A stretch of 64,000 bases of DNA, from positions 1 through 64,000 of the forward strand of contig JAEEHC010000052.1 in assembly GCA_016280635.1 (NCBI GenBank), in the 5' to 3' direction. How positions within the stretch are numbered: position 1 is the stretch's first letter; every line of letters begins with the position of its first letter. The stretch comes from Erysipelotrichaceae bacterium (GTDB lineage Bacteria; Bacillota_I; Bacilli_A; Erysipelotrichales; Erysipelotrichaceae). This document shows positions 7,899 through 16,700 of the stretch, piece by piece. The notes beneath the pieces are model-generated. The model was not told the DNA's origin. It made no database searches and saw nothing but the letters and a program-made list of their open reading frames with translations. The translations under genes and the position numbers were made by a program.

Positions 7899-9188
7899 AT
7901 GAAGAAACTGCTTGTTTTCATGATCGACGCCCTGTGTTCCTGTGACATTGAACGCATGGCTGCCATGCCCAATTTCGGCCCGGTAATTAAGAACGGCTCC
8001 CATGTTCATCACCTGCTGCCGGTTCACCCGGCGCTGACTTATTGCTGCCATGTATCCATTCTTACCGGTACTTATGTCGACAGGCACGGCATCGTTTCCA
8101 ATGAGCGGCTTTTGCACTGTGAGAAGAACGATACATGGTATGGCTATAAGCGGCAGGTCAATGGACCGACCCTGCTGGATCACGCCCGTGAGCATGGCCT
8201 GACTACCTGTTCGCTCAGCTGGCCGGTATCGGCGGGGGCTGACTACACCTACAACTGGCCGATGGTCGTTCCCTATCACTATGATGGCTATGCCCCGCTG
8301 CAGTATCTGGAAAACGGTAATGCGACCCAGAATCTGCTGGATGCCTATTACTGGAAATATGGAAGATATATAAAGGGTAAGGATTCATCTCTTGACCTGC
8401 TTACAATGTCGGTTGCCCCAGACCTGCTCAGAGACTTCGGTCAACCTGATGTCATGCTGATTAAGATGTGCGACCTGGACTCCGCCCGCCACCGCTATGG
8501 TGTCTACAGTCAGCAGGCCTTTGATCAGCTGCGCAAGCACGACGAGGAATTCGGAGTCATCATGGAATGTCTGAAACGCTACGGTGATCCGGATAACACC
8601 AATATCGTCATCATGGGGGACCACGGCCAGACGGACATTGATGATGTTCTGAATATGAATGTCCTGCTCACCGAGGCCGGATTCATCCGCCGTAAGGACG
8701 GCAGGATCGTTGACTGCGACTGCTTCGCTCATTCCAACGGCCTGTCCTGCTACATTGAACTGAAGGATCCGGAAGATAAAGTCATGGCTCAGAAGGTCAG
8801 GGATTATCTGGAGAGTCTGAAGTATAATCCTGATATCCAGCTGCTTTACGTATTGGATAAAGAGGAGATGAAGAAAGAGTACCACCTGGCCGGTCCGTTT
8901 GACTTCGTCATTGAAAGCCGGCGCAACATTGCCTTTAACGACGATCCCGATACCCCTTATCTCTGGAACAGCAAGATCCCCGGAGACCATTACATCGGGG
9001 CCGCTACTCACGGCTCACGGCCGGACCGCGATGAGAATACCGCCTTTATCGCCTGCGGACCTTCGATAAAAAAAGGCGTAGTGATTGAAAGAGCGGACAT
9101 GGTCGATGAAGCCCCGACCATGGCCAGAATGATCGGCTTCGAAATGCCGGATACGGACGGCAGAGTACTGGAGGAATTACTGGTATGA
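7899..9188 (+). CDS. Type I phosphodiesterase / nucleotide pyrophosphatase (alkaline phosphatase superfamily)
   Basis: 429 residues from the ATG at 7899. I prefer this to an in-frame start at 7821 because the latter would be translated through the 7805-7842 hairpin, and the family conserves MKKLLVFMIDAL at the N-terminus. Asp10 and the nucleophile Thr47 (HPALTY) fit the NPP pattern, followed by TGTYVDRHGI. Later metal ligands are in KMCDLDSARHRYG, VIMGDHGQTD and ATHGSRP. Members hydrolyse phosphodiester or pyrophosphate bonds of nucleotides and related molecules. There is no signal peptide, so it acts in the cytoplasm, presumably on imported solute. The stop overlaps the ATPase start (ATGA). 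Confidence 0.87.
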   Translation: MKKLLVFMIDALCSCDIERMAAMPNFGPVIKNGSHVHHLLPVHPALTYCCHVSILTGTYVDRHGIVSNERLLHCEKNDTWYGYKRQVNGPTLLDHAREHGLTTCSLSWPVSAGADYTYNWPMVVPYHYDGYAPLQYLENGNATQNLLDAYYWKYGRYIKGKDSSLDLLTMSVAPDLLRDFGQPDVMLIKMCDLDSARHRYGVYSQQAFDQLRKHDEEFGVIMECLKRYGDPDNTNIVIMGDHGQTDIDDVLNMNVLLTEAGFIRRKDGRIVDCDCFAHSNGLSCYIELKDPEDKVMAQKVRDYLESLKYNPDIQLLYVLDKEEMKKEYHLAGPFDFVIESRRNIAFNDDPDTPYLWNSKIPGDHYIGAATHGSRPDRDENTAFIACGPSIKKGVVIERADMVDEAPTMARMIGFEMPDTDGRVLEELLV

Positions 9189-10243
9189 AAGTAACACTGG
9201 AACACTTAACCAAGCGGTTTGACGATGTCATTGCCGTCAATGATCTGTCGGAAACCTTTGAAAGCGGAAAGCTCATTGCCCTTTTGGGTCCGTCGGGCTG
9301 CGGCAAGAGCACCATGCTCAATATGCTTTCCGGCATCCTGCCGGTCAGCAGCGGCCGGATCTACTTTGACGATGTTGATGTGACCGACCTGACCCCGGAA
9401 AAGCGGGAAGTCGGGCTGGTCTTCCAGAACTATGCCCTCTATCCACACATGACGGTACTGCAGAACATCGCCTTCCCACTGAAGATCAGAAAAGTACCCA
9501 AGGCAGAAAGAAATGCCAGAGCACTGGAGTTTGCCCGGATGGTCCATATAGAGGACTACCTTGACCGCCATCCGGCTGAGCTTTCCGGCGGCCAGCAGCA
9601 GCGCGTAGCCATCGCCCGGGCGCTGGTCAAGGACCCAAAACTGTTATTGCTGGACGAACCGCTGTCCAACCTGGATGCCAAACTGAGAGTGGAGATGCGG
9701 GAGGAAATCCGCCGCATTCAGAAAGCTTCCGGGGTAACCACGGTCTTTGTCACTCACGACCAGGAAGAAGCTACTTCCATTTCTGATTACATCATGCTGA
9801 TGAAGCTGGGAGTCAAGCAGCAGTTTGACGCTACCAGAAATCTGTATGGCGATCCGGCCAACCTCTTTGTCGCCGACTTCATTGGTTCGCCCGCCATTAA
9901 TCAGCTGAAAGGCTGCTGGCACGATGGCGGCTTTGTGGCTGATGGCGATAAGCAGGTCATAAGGATTTCCAATCTGAAGATTGAAGAAGACAGGCGGGTT
10001 ATTCTGGCCATCCGGCCGGAATCATTCGTCTTTGATGACAACAAGGGTGAAACAACTGTTAAGGTTAATGAGATCTATCAGGCTGGTAAGGATACCCTGA
10101 TGAATGTATCGCTGGCTGATCAGCCGCTGAGAGGTTATATTGATCCCTATTACAATCCGTCCATCGGCTCTGAGGTGCGCTTCAGCCTGCGTGATAAGGG
10201 CGTCTTTGTCTTTGATGAAAAGACCGGGGAGCGTATCAGATGA
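9185..10243 (+). CDS. ABC transporter ATP-binding protein (MsmX/UgpC/MalK family)
   Basis: 352 residues, typical of the sugar importer ATPases with a C-terminal regulatory TOBE-like domain (about 235-352). Walker A is GPSGCGKST (near residue 37), the signature is LSGGQQQRVAIARAL (near 134), Walker B is LLLLDEPLSNLD and the switch is VTHDQEEA. It powers the permeases at 10240 and 11176. As the only MsmX-type ATPase in the window, it may also serve the importer at 1-2576. It is coupled to both neighbours by ATGA overlaps. Confidence 0.95.
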   Translation: MKVTLEHLTKRFDDVIAVNDLSETFESGKLIALLGPSGCGKSTMLNMLSGILPVSSGRIYFDDVDVTDLTPEKREVGLVFQNYALYPHMTVLQNIAFPLKIRKVPKAERNARALEFARMVHIEDYLDRHPAELSGGQQQRVAIARALVKDPKLLLLDEPLSNLDAKLRVEMREEIRRIQKASGVTTVFVTHDQEEATSISDYIMLMKLGVKQQFDATRNLYGDPANLFVADFIGSPAINQLKGCWHDGGFVADGDKQVIRISNLKIEEDRRVILAIRPESFVFDDNKGETTVKVNEIYQAGKDTLMNVSLADQPLRGYIDPYYNPSIGSEVRFSLRDKGVFVFDEKTGERIR

Positions 10244-11163
10244 AGAAGAAAGAAAAAAAGAGAAGAAGAGATCAGGACGAGAAGATGACGGTGAAAAGCC
10301 TGGGCAAACCGCTGCTTTTCATCACTCCCTTCATGCTGGGAATCATCGTCTTTACCTTCTATCCCTTCATTAATGCCATTCTGATCTCCTTCAAGGAGGA
10401 TTACCGGGTCCTTACCGGCGCTTTCTCCGGCTATGGCATTGCCAACTACACCAAGATACTCTCTGACCCGACTTTCATCGGCGCCATTAAGAACACTACC
10501 CAGTATGTGCTGATCGTCGTTCCGGTTGCCATGGTCCTTTCCATCATCATCGCGGTGCTGCTTAACAGTTCCAGATGGCTTCAGGGCCTGTTTCAGACCG
10601 CATACTTCATGCCCCTGGTTACCTCAACGGCGGCCGTCGGTCTGGTCTTCCGCTGGCTGTTCAACTATGATTACGGCATCTTCAACTTCCTGATGTCGCT
10701 GTTTGGACTGAAACCGATCAACTGGCTTAATGACCCAACCTATTCGATGATCTCGCTGTCCATTTACGGCATCTGGTCGATGATGCCCTTTACCATCATT
10801 TTGTTACTGGCCGGTCTGCAGAACATCGACAAGCAGTACTACACCGCTGCCAAGGTCGATGGCGCCAAGACGCTGGATCTGTTCTTCAACATCACCCTGC
10901 CCCTGCTGGCACCGACCATCGGCCTGGTGGCTATCGTCAATACGATGAGCGCCTTCAAGGTCTTTGACTCCCTGTATGTGCTTTTCGGCGGCAAGCCGGG
11001 TCCGGCCTACAACCTTTATACCGTGATCTATTATCTGTATGAGCAGTTCTATACCAAGATGAGACTGGGACCGGCTGCGGCCAGCGCCATGGTGCTGTTT
11101 GTCATCATTCTGATCTTCACGCTGATCCAGAACTGGATCCAGAAAAAGTGGAGCTACCACTAG
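10240..11163 (+). CDS. ABC transporter permease (MalF/UgpA family)
   Basis: 307 residues. A basic N-terminus (KKKEKKRRRDQDEK) precedes the first helix (LLFITPFMLGIIVFTFYPF). Several more membrane helices follow, with the EAA loop at about residue 200 (YYTAAKVDGAKTLDLFF) and the tail QNWIQKKWSYH. It forms the pore with the next permease. It overlaps the ATPase gene by ATGA. Confidence 0.94.
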   Translation: MKKKEKKRRRDQDEKMTVKSLGKPLLFITPFMLGIIVFTFYPFINAILISFKEDYRVLTGAFSGYGIANYTKILSDPTFIGAIKNTTQYVLIVVPVAMVLSIIIAVLLNSSRWLQGLFQTAYFMPLVTSTAAVGLVFRWLFNYDYGIFNFLMSLFGLKPINWLNDPTYSMISLSIYGIWSMMPFTIILLLAGLQNIDKQYYTAAKVDGAKTLDLFFNITLPLLAPTIGLVAIVNTMSAFKVFDSLYVLFGGKPGPAYNLYTVIYYLYEQFYTKMRLGPAAASAMVLFVIILIFTLIQNWIQKKWSYH

Positions 11164-11175
11164 GAGGGCAGAAAG

Positions 11176-12003
11176 ATGAAAAAACAGGCAACCATCAAAA
11201 ACATCGCCGTGATCATCGTCCTGGCTCTGGGAGCACTGACCATGATCTTCCCGTTCTTCTGGATGCTGGTATCAGCCACCAAGACCTGGGCGGAATGCAA
11301 CAGCACGCCGCCGACCCTCTTTCCGGCCAATCCGACATTGATGAACTTCGTCTATGCCTTTAAGACGGCACCTTTCCTGCAGTATTTCCGCAACTCGCTG
11401 ATCGTTACCCTGATCTGCGTCAGCGTCACGATGTTCAATACCATTCTGGCGGCATATGGGTTCTCCCGGCTGAAATTTCCGGGCCGCGATCTGCTGTTCA
11501 GCTTACTGGTGAGCATGATGATGATCCCCTTTGAAATGCTGATCATCACCAACTATTCCACCATTGTCAAGCTGAAGCTTTACGATACGCTGGCGGCGCT
11601 GATCATTCCCTTTACCTCCAGCATCTTCTATACCTACATACTGAGGAACTTCTTCATGTCGATTCCTGACAGCCTTTATTATTCCGCCAAGGTGGACGGA
11701 GCCAGTGACTGGCAGTATCTCTGGCAGGTCATGGTCCCCATCGCCCGCCCTTCGCTGGTCACCATCGGACTGCTTAACGCCATTACCTGCTGGAACAGCT
11801 TCCTGTGGGCCGTACTGGTCATCAATACCACCGCCAACCGTACCCTGCCCTTTGGCTTATTTGCCTTTACTTCCGAAGCTGGCATCCGCTATGAAAGGCT
11901 GATGGCCGGAGCTTCGATCGTCGTCATTCCGATGATCATCCTCTTCCTGTTCTGCCGCAAGAGCATCGTTACCGGTGTTTCCAAGGGCGGACTGAAGGGT
12001 TAA
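11176..12003 (+). CDS. ABC transporter permease (MalG/UgpE family)
   Basis: 275 residues. The first helix is about residues 12-32 (FPFFWMLVSATKTW). The EAA loop near residue 168 reads YYSAKVDGASDWQYLW, and the C-terminus is GVSKGGLKG. It starts 12 bases after the MalF-type gene behind AGGAGGGC. It is similar in layout to the permease at 100-969, suggesting the two importers arose from related systems. Confidence 0.94.
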   Translation: MKKQATIKNIAVIIVLALGALTMIFPFFWMLVSATKTWAECNSTPPTLFPANPTLMNFVYAFKTAPFLQYFRNSLIVTLICVSVTMFNTILAAYGFSRLKFPGRDLLFSLLVSMMMIPFEMLIITNYSTIVKLKLYDTLAALIIPFTSSIFYTYILRNFFMSIPDSLYYSAKVDGASDWQYLWQVMVPIARPSLVTIGLLNAITCWNSFLWAVLVINTTANRTLPFGLFAFTSEAGIRYERLMAGASIVVIPMIILFLFCRKSIVTGVSKGGLKG

Positions 12004-12021
12004 ACGAGAAAGGAAAAGTCA

Positions 12022-13497
12022 ATGACAATTACTGAATTGCACATTCTCAACCATGCTGATTACGACGGCGAATTCCGGGAAGATGAAAAAACACCGGGAC
12101 TGAGCCGGTTCTATTGCGCCATTGAATCCGTGCGCGCTAAGGACCCTCAGCATTGCCTGTTGCTGGATGCCGGTGACAACATCAACCGGATCCTGTGGCA
12201 CGGCAAGCAGGTCTTTGACGGTCTGGCTCTGATCGGTACCGATGCTATGACTCTGGGCAACCACGAATTTGACCGGGGAAAAGAGCAGCTTGAGGAAAAC
12301 ATCGCTCACATCAACCAGACCTTCCCAATCCTCTGCAGCAATATCGTTGATAAAATGACCGGAGACTTCATCAAAGGTACCAGGCCATATGTCGTAATAG
12401 AGAAGGCCGGCATCAAATACGGTATCGTCGGCTGTACTACCGAATATACGCCGTATATGGTGACCGCCAGTGCCTTTGCCCCCTTTAAGGCGATAAGCGA
12501 AGTGGAAGCTTTGAGGAAATACATTCCCATGGCTCGAGCCGAAGGAGCGGAAGTCATCATCGGCCTTTGTCATTTTCCCTTCTACTTTGATGAGGAAAGC
12601 GAATCGGGTGAGCTTATCGAGGTGATCGATCAGATCATCGATTTGAAGCCGGATGTGATGATCGGCGGTCACATTCCCGGTGATTACGCCCGCCTTTACC
12701 GGGGTGTCGCCGTTACCAAGGGCGGTTTTTCCGGCAAGAGCCTGCCGCACATTATCCTGCAGTTTGATGAGCAGAGCCGCAAGGTGGTCGGGGCCAGATG
12801 CGAGATCATCGATGTTCTGCATGATCACTTTGACCATGACGAACGGATCGATGCGTTTGTTGCCGAAATCGTTAAGCCTTATCAGTATTATTTCGATGAA
12901 GTCATCGGTTATAACGAGCGGACCATGAAGATGCGGCTTAGCTGCGAAAGCGAAATGGGTGACTTTCTGTGCGACGCGGTGATGGACAGAATGAAGAGTG
13001 ATATAGTTTACTTCAACGCCACCAGCTGCGGACGTCAGTTCCCTGAAGGGGAGATAACCAGATATTCACTGATATCAGTCATGGGATTCAACGACCCACT
13101 GATGAAGACAATGATGACCGGACGTCAGATCTGGCAGCTTTTTGAACTGGTTCACGAACCGGAGCGCTACGGCAATAACGGCAACATCATTTTTGCCGGG
13201 CTGAATGTCAAGATGGACCACACCAGGCCGGCCGGCCATAAGGTCGTCTTCATTCATGACCGCAATGGCAATGACCTTGATCCCAACCGTCTTTATACGG
13301 TCATAACCAGCGAGTACATGGCTTCCGGAGGCAACGATACTTCCAAGCTGACCAGGCAGCTAAACTATGAAAATACCGGTGTGCTAATCCATGACGCTCT
13401 GGTTGAATTCATCAGCCAGCAGAAAACGATAAGGGCACCACAGCTGGGCCGCTACATCTTCGTCGGCCAGCCGGAAAACGACAATTCACCCTGGTAA
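12022..13497 (+). CDS. 5'-nucleotidase/UshA-family metallophosphatase with altered metal motifs
   Basis: 491 residues: an N-terminal calcineurin-like phosphatase domain (1-270) and a 5_nucleotid_C domain (about 290-470, with CGRQFPEGEITRYSL). The family removes phosphate from nucleotides and 2',3'-cyclic nucleotides. GD (LLLDAGDN), GNHEFD (Asn80-His81) and LCHFPF are present. However, the usual first D-x-H motif reads D13-Y-D15, and the usual GHxH reads GHIP with Pro219, so two metal ligands appear changed. There is no signal peptide, so it is cytoplasmic, unlike UshA. It ends the importer operon and could act after the phosphodiesterase. Catalysis is uncertain. Confidence 0.85.
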   Translation: MTITELHILNHADYDGEFREDEKTPGLSRFYCAIESVRAKDPQHCLLLDAGDNINRILWHGKQVFDGLALIGTDAMTLGNHEFDRGKEQLEENIAHINQTFPILCSNIVDKMTGDFIKGTRPYVVIEKAGIKYGIVGCTTEYTPYMVTASAFAPFKAISEVEALRKYIPMARAEGAEVIIGLCHFPFYFDEESESGELIEVIDQIIDLKPDVMIGGHIPGDYARLYRGVAVTKGGFSGKSLPHIILQFDEQSRKVVGARCEIIDVLHDHFDHDERIDAFVAEIVKPYQYYFDEVIGYNERTMKMRLSCESEMGDFLCDAVMDRMKSDIVYFNATSCGRQFPEGEITRYSLISVMGFNDPLMKTMMTGRQIWQLFELVHEPERYGNNGNIIFAGLNVKMDHTRPAGHKVVFIHDRNGNDLDPNRLYTVITSEYMASGGNDTSKLTRQLNYENTGVLIHDALVEFISQQKTIRAPQLGRYIFVGQPENDNSPW

Positions 13498-13528
13498 AAG
13501 AGTCGGAAAGATAACCGCAGAAAAGAAG

Positions 13529-13560
13529 AAACGCCATTTGTGAAAGAATGGCGTTTTCTA
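13529..13560 (+). terminator. Rho-independent terminator of the importer operon
   Basis: AAACGCCATT and AATGGCGTTT pair around an eight-base loop, followed by TTCTATT. Confidence 0.8.
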
Positions 13561-13660
13561 TTAAATGAACAGCGGAAAATGTCGCTGTTGAAAGATATAT
13601 GAAAACAATAAACAATGGCTGAAAAGATTTCAAAAGTTCTGAAAAGCTAAGGCTTTTTTC

Positions 13661-13690
13661 TTGCAATGAAGTAAGATGGAAAAGTAGAAT
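13661..13690 (+). promoter_or_regulatory. Promoter of the giant subtilase gene
   Basis: TTGCAA at 13661-13666 and TAGAAT at 13685-13690 with an 18-base spacer. A small AAAAGC/GCTTTT hairpin lies just upstream (13642-13660). Confidence 0.5.
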
Positions 13691-13735
13691 ATCATATATA
13701 TATTTTCAAATTCTATTGGAAAAGGAGGATAGAAT

Positions 13736-16700
13736 ATGAGGAGGATCAGACATTTCTTCGCTCTCACTCTGACCCTGGCAATGCTGTTCAGCAATATGTT
13801 CACCACATATGCCAGCACCCTGCCGTCAGCTGAGAAGAATGTTTCCGCTTCCGGCACTACAGCCGTCAGAATCAGTGATGTTGATCCTGAGACGCTTAAC
13901 GTCCCCAGGATGACTGATACGGAAGAAACTGACAGCGCTGAAGCGCCTGCCCATAAGGATACTGACATCGTTCGAGTCTCCATCATTCTGGACGGCAAGT
14001 CCACGCTTGATGCCGGCTATTCGATTGAAGGTATCGGCACTAACAAGAAAGCAATTTCTTACCGTGCTGCTCTGGAAAAGAAGCAGAACAAGTTAGCAAA
14101 GACGATTTCCAGTCAGGTTCTGGGTGGAAAGGAACTGGATGTCAAGTGGAATCTTACCCTGGCAGCCAACTTAATCTCTGCCGAAGTTGCCTATGGCGAC
14201 ATTGAAAAGATCGCCGGCCTTCCCGGAGTAAAGGAAGTCGTTATTGAAAACCGCTATGTTCCCTATGAGGATGATTCATCTGAAGCTGACCGGCCGACGA
14301 TGGTAAATGCCCGCGACATGACCGGGACCAACGGCGTCAACGCCACCAAATATAAGGGTGCCGGCAGCCGTCTGGCCATCATTGATACCGGTTTGGACAT
14401 TGAGCACCAGTCCTTTGATGAGGAAGCCTTCCTGCATGCCATTGAGGAAGACGGTACGCTCGATCAGCTGATGACGGCTGAAGATGTCGCCGCTGTCTGG
14501 GAACAGCTGAACTTCTCCAGGAAGAGCCCGTCCTCAAGACCTGAAGGCTCATATTACAGTGCCAAGATCCCTTTCATTGGCAACTATGTTGATAATAACC
14601 AGAATGTAACTCACCTCAACGATACTCAGGAAGAGCACGGCTCACACGTAGCCGGCATCTCCACTGCCAACCGCTATGTCAAGGCGGCTGACGGTTCCTT
14701 CGTTGATGCCGGTGAGACATATGGCGTTGTCGGCCAGGCACCGGATGCCCAGATCTTTGTCATGAAGGTCTTCGGTTCCGGCGGCGGAGCCTATGACTCT
14801 GACTACATGGTAGCCATTGAGGACGCCATTGTCATGGGAGCCAGCTCAGTCAACCTGTCTCTTGGTTCCAGTGCTCCCGGTACCTCCATTAATACTAATG
14901 GCGCATATCAGACCATTTTCAACAATCTGGCCAACAGCGGTATTGTTGCCGCCATTTCCGCCGGCAACAATACTTCCTGGGACAGCAACAAGCAGCTGTA
15001 TGCCGATGACATCAACTATCATACCGGCGGCAGTCCGGGTTCATTCACCAATTCCTTCACGGTTGCTTCAATTGATGACACCGGTGTTTATGCTCCCTAT
15101 CTGCTGTTCGACGGCTCAATTGAAGTCCGTTATGCTGAATTAAGCGGCGGCACGCAGAAGGCCCCGACAACCAGCGTAGCCGGAACTTATGATTATGTAT
15201 ACATTGACGCTGTTGGTAATCCGGAAGAATACGAGGCCGTTGCTGACCTCGTTGCCGGCAATATCGCCCTGGTAAACCGCGGCTCCATCACCTTCGGTGA
15301 GAAGGCGACCGGTGCGGTTGGCGTTGGCGCTGTTGCCACCATCATCGTCAACAATCAGGCTGGTACGCTGTCAAGCTCAACGGTTGGCGACGACTATCCC
15401 TATACCAATCCGGTAGCTGGTATTCTGCAGTCTGACGGCGCAGCCATTAAGGCTCAGTCTGAAGAACACGATGCCGGTAGCTTCAAGTACTATACCGGAA
15501 CGATCAAGATCGGTTCAGCCGGTGACCTTACCCCGATGGCCTACTACAGCATGAGTTCATTCTCATCCTGGGGCACTCCGGGTTCCCTGGTTATGAAGCC
15601 GGAGATCACCACTCCGGGCGGCTCCGTTCTGTCATTAAACGGCTATCACAGAGCTCAGACCGGTGGCTATGCCGGCGGACATGATCAGTATGAACTGATG
15701 AGCGGCACCTCGATGGCTGCCCCGCAGGTAACCGGCCTTGTTGCCGCTATCGCTCAGTATTACCGTGAGGAAAACATTGCTGAGAGAACCGGCCTGTCCT
15801 TAAGAAACTTCGCTCAGAGCATGTTCATGGCTACTGCCGTTCCGGTAATTGAACAGCAGTCAGACCACTACTACTCACTGCTTAATCAGGGTGCCGGTCT
15901 GGCGAACCTGGAAGCCGCCGTTACCGCCAAGTCATTCATTCAGATGAGCACTGACGATGGCACCATTACGGCCTTAATGGGTTCAGCCGCGGACGGCAAG
16001 GTCAAGGCTGAAGTAGGCGATGACCCGGCCAGAACCGGTAAGTTTAACTACACCTTTACCATTACCAACTTCTCTGAGGAAGCAGTCAAGTACAATCTGA
16101 GAACTGACCTGTTTACTCAGGATCTGGAAGCCGACGATACGCTGCTGTCTCACCAGACTACTCCGATCGAAGGCACGACCACTTATGACATCAGCCTCCC
16201 GTTCGAGTCTCATGACGTCAATAAGGACGGCAAGACGGACAGAGATGATGTTCAGGCTCTGCTGGACTATCTGAGCAGGAAGAGCAAGGTTGAGATCGAC
16301 ACGAATGCTGCTGAGGTTGACGGTAACAAGGGCTTATCCAGCCGTGACGCCTTAGTTCTGCTGCAGATCATCAAGGCTCAGGAAAGTGCCGTTGGCGCTG
16401 ATTCCTTCACTTTACAGCCCGGTATGACCGCAACCATTACCGTTAAAATCGCCATCCCGGCCAACGGAAAGCTGGCCAGCAGAGAAAACGGCGGTTATGT
16501 TGAAGGCTTTACCTTCATCGAAAGCGATGATGACGTAACCTACTCAATCCCTGTCTTAGGATACTACGGCAGCTGGACTGATCCTTCCATGTTCGATGCC
16601 GTTACCTATGTTGAAAAGCTGTATGGCTCTGAACAGTCATCATACTTTGGTGCCACCAATACCAACGGCATCCGCTTCAAGAAGGACGCCTCTTCCACTG

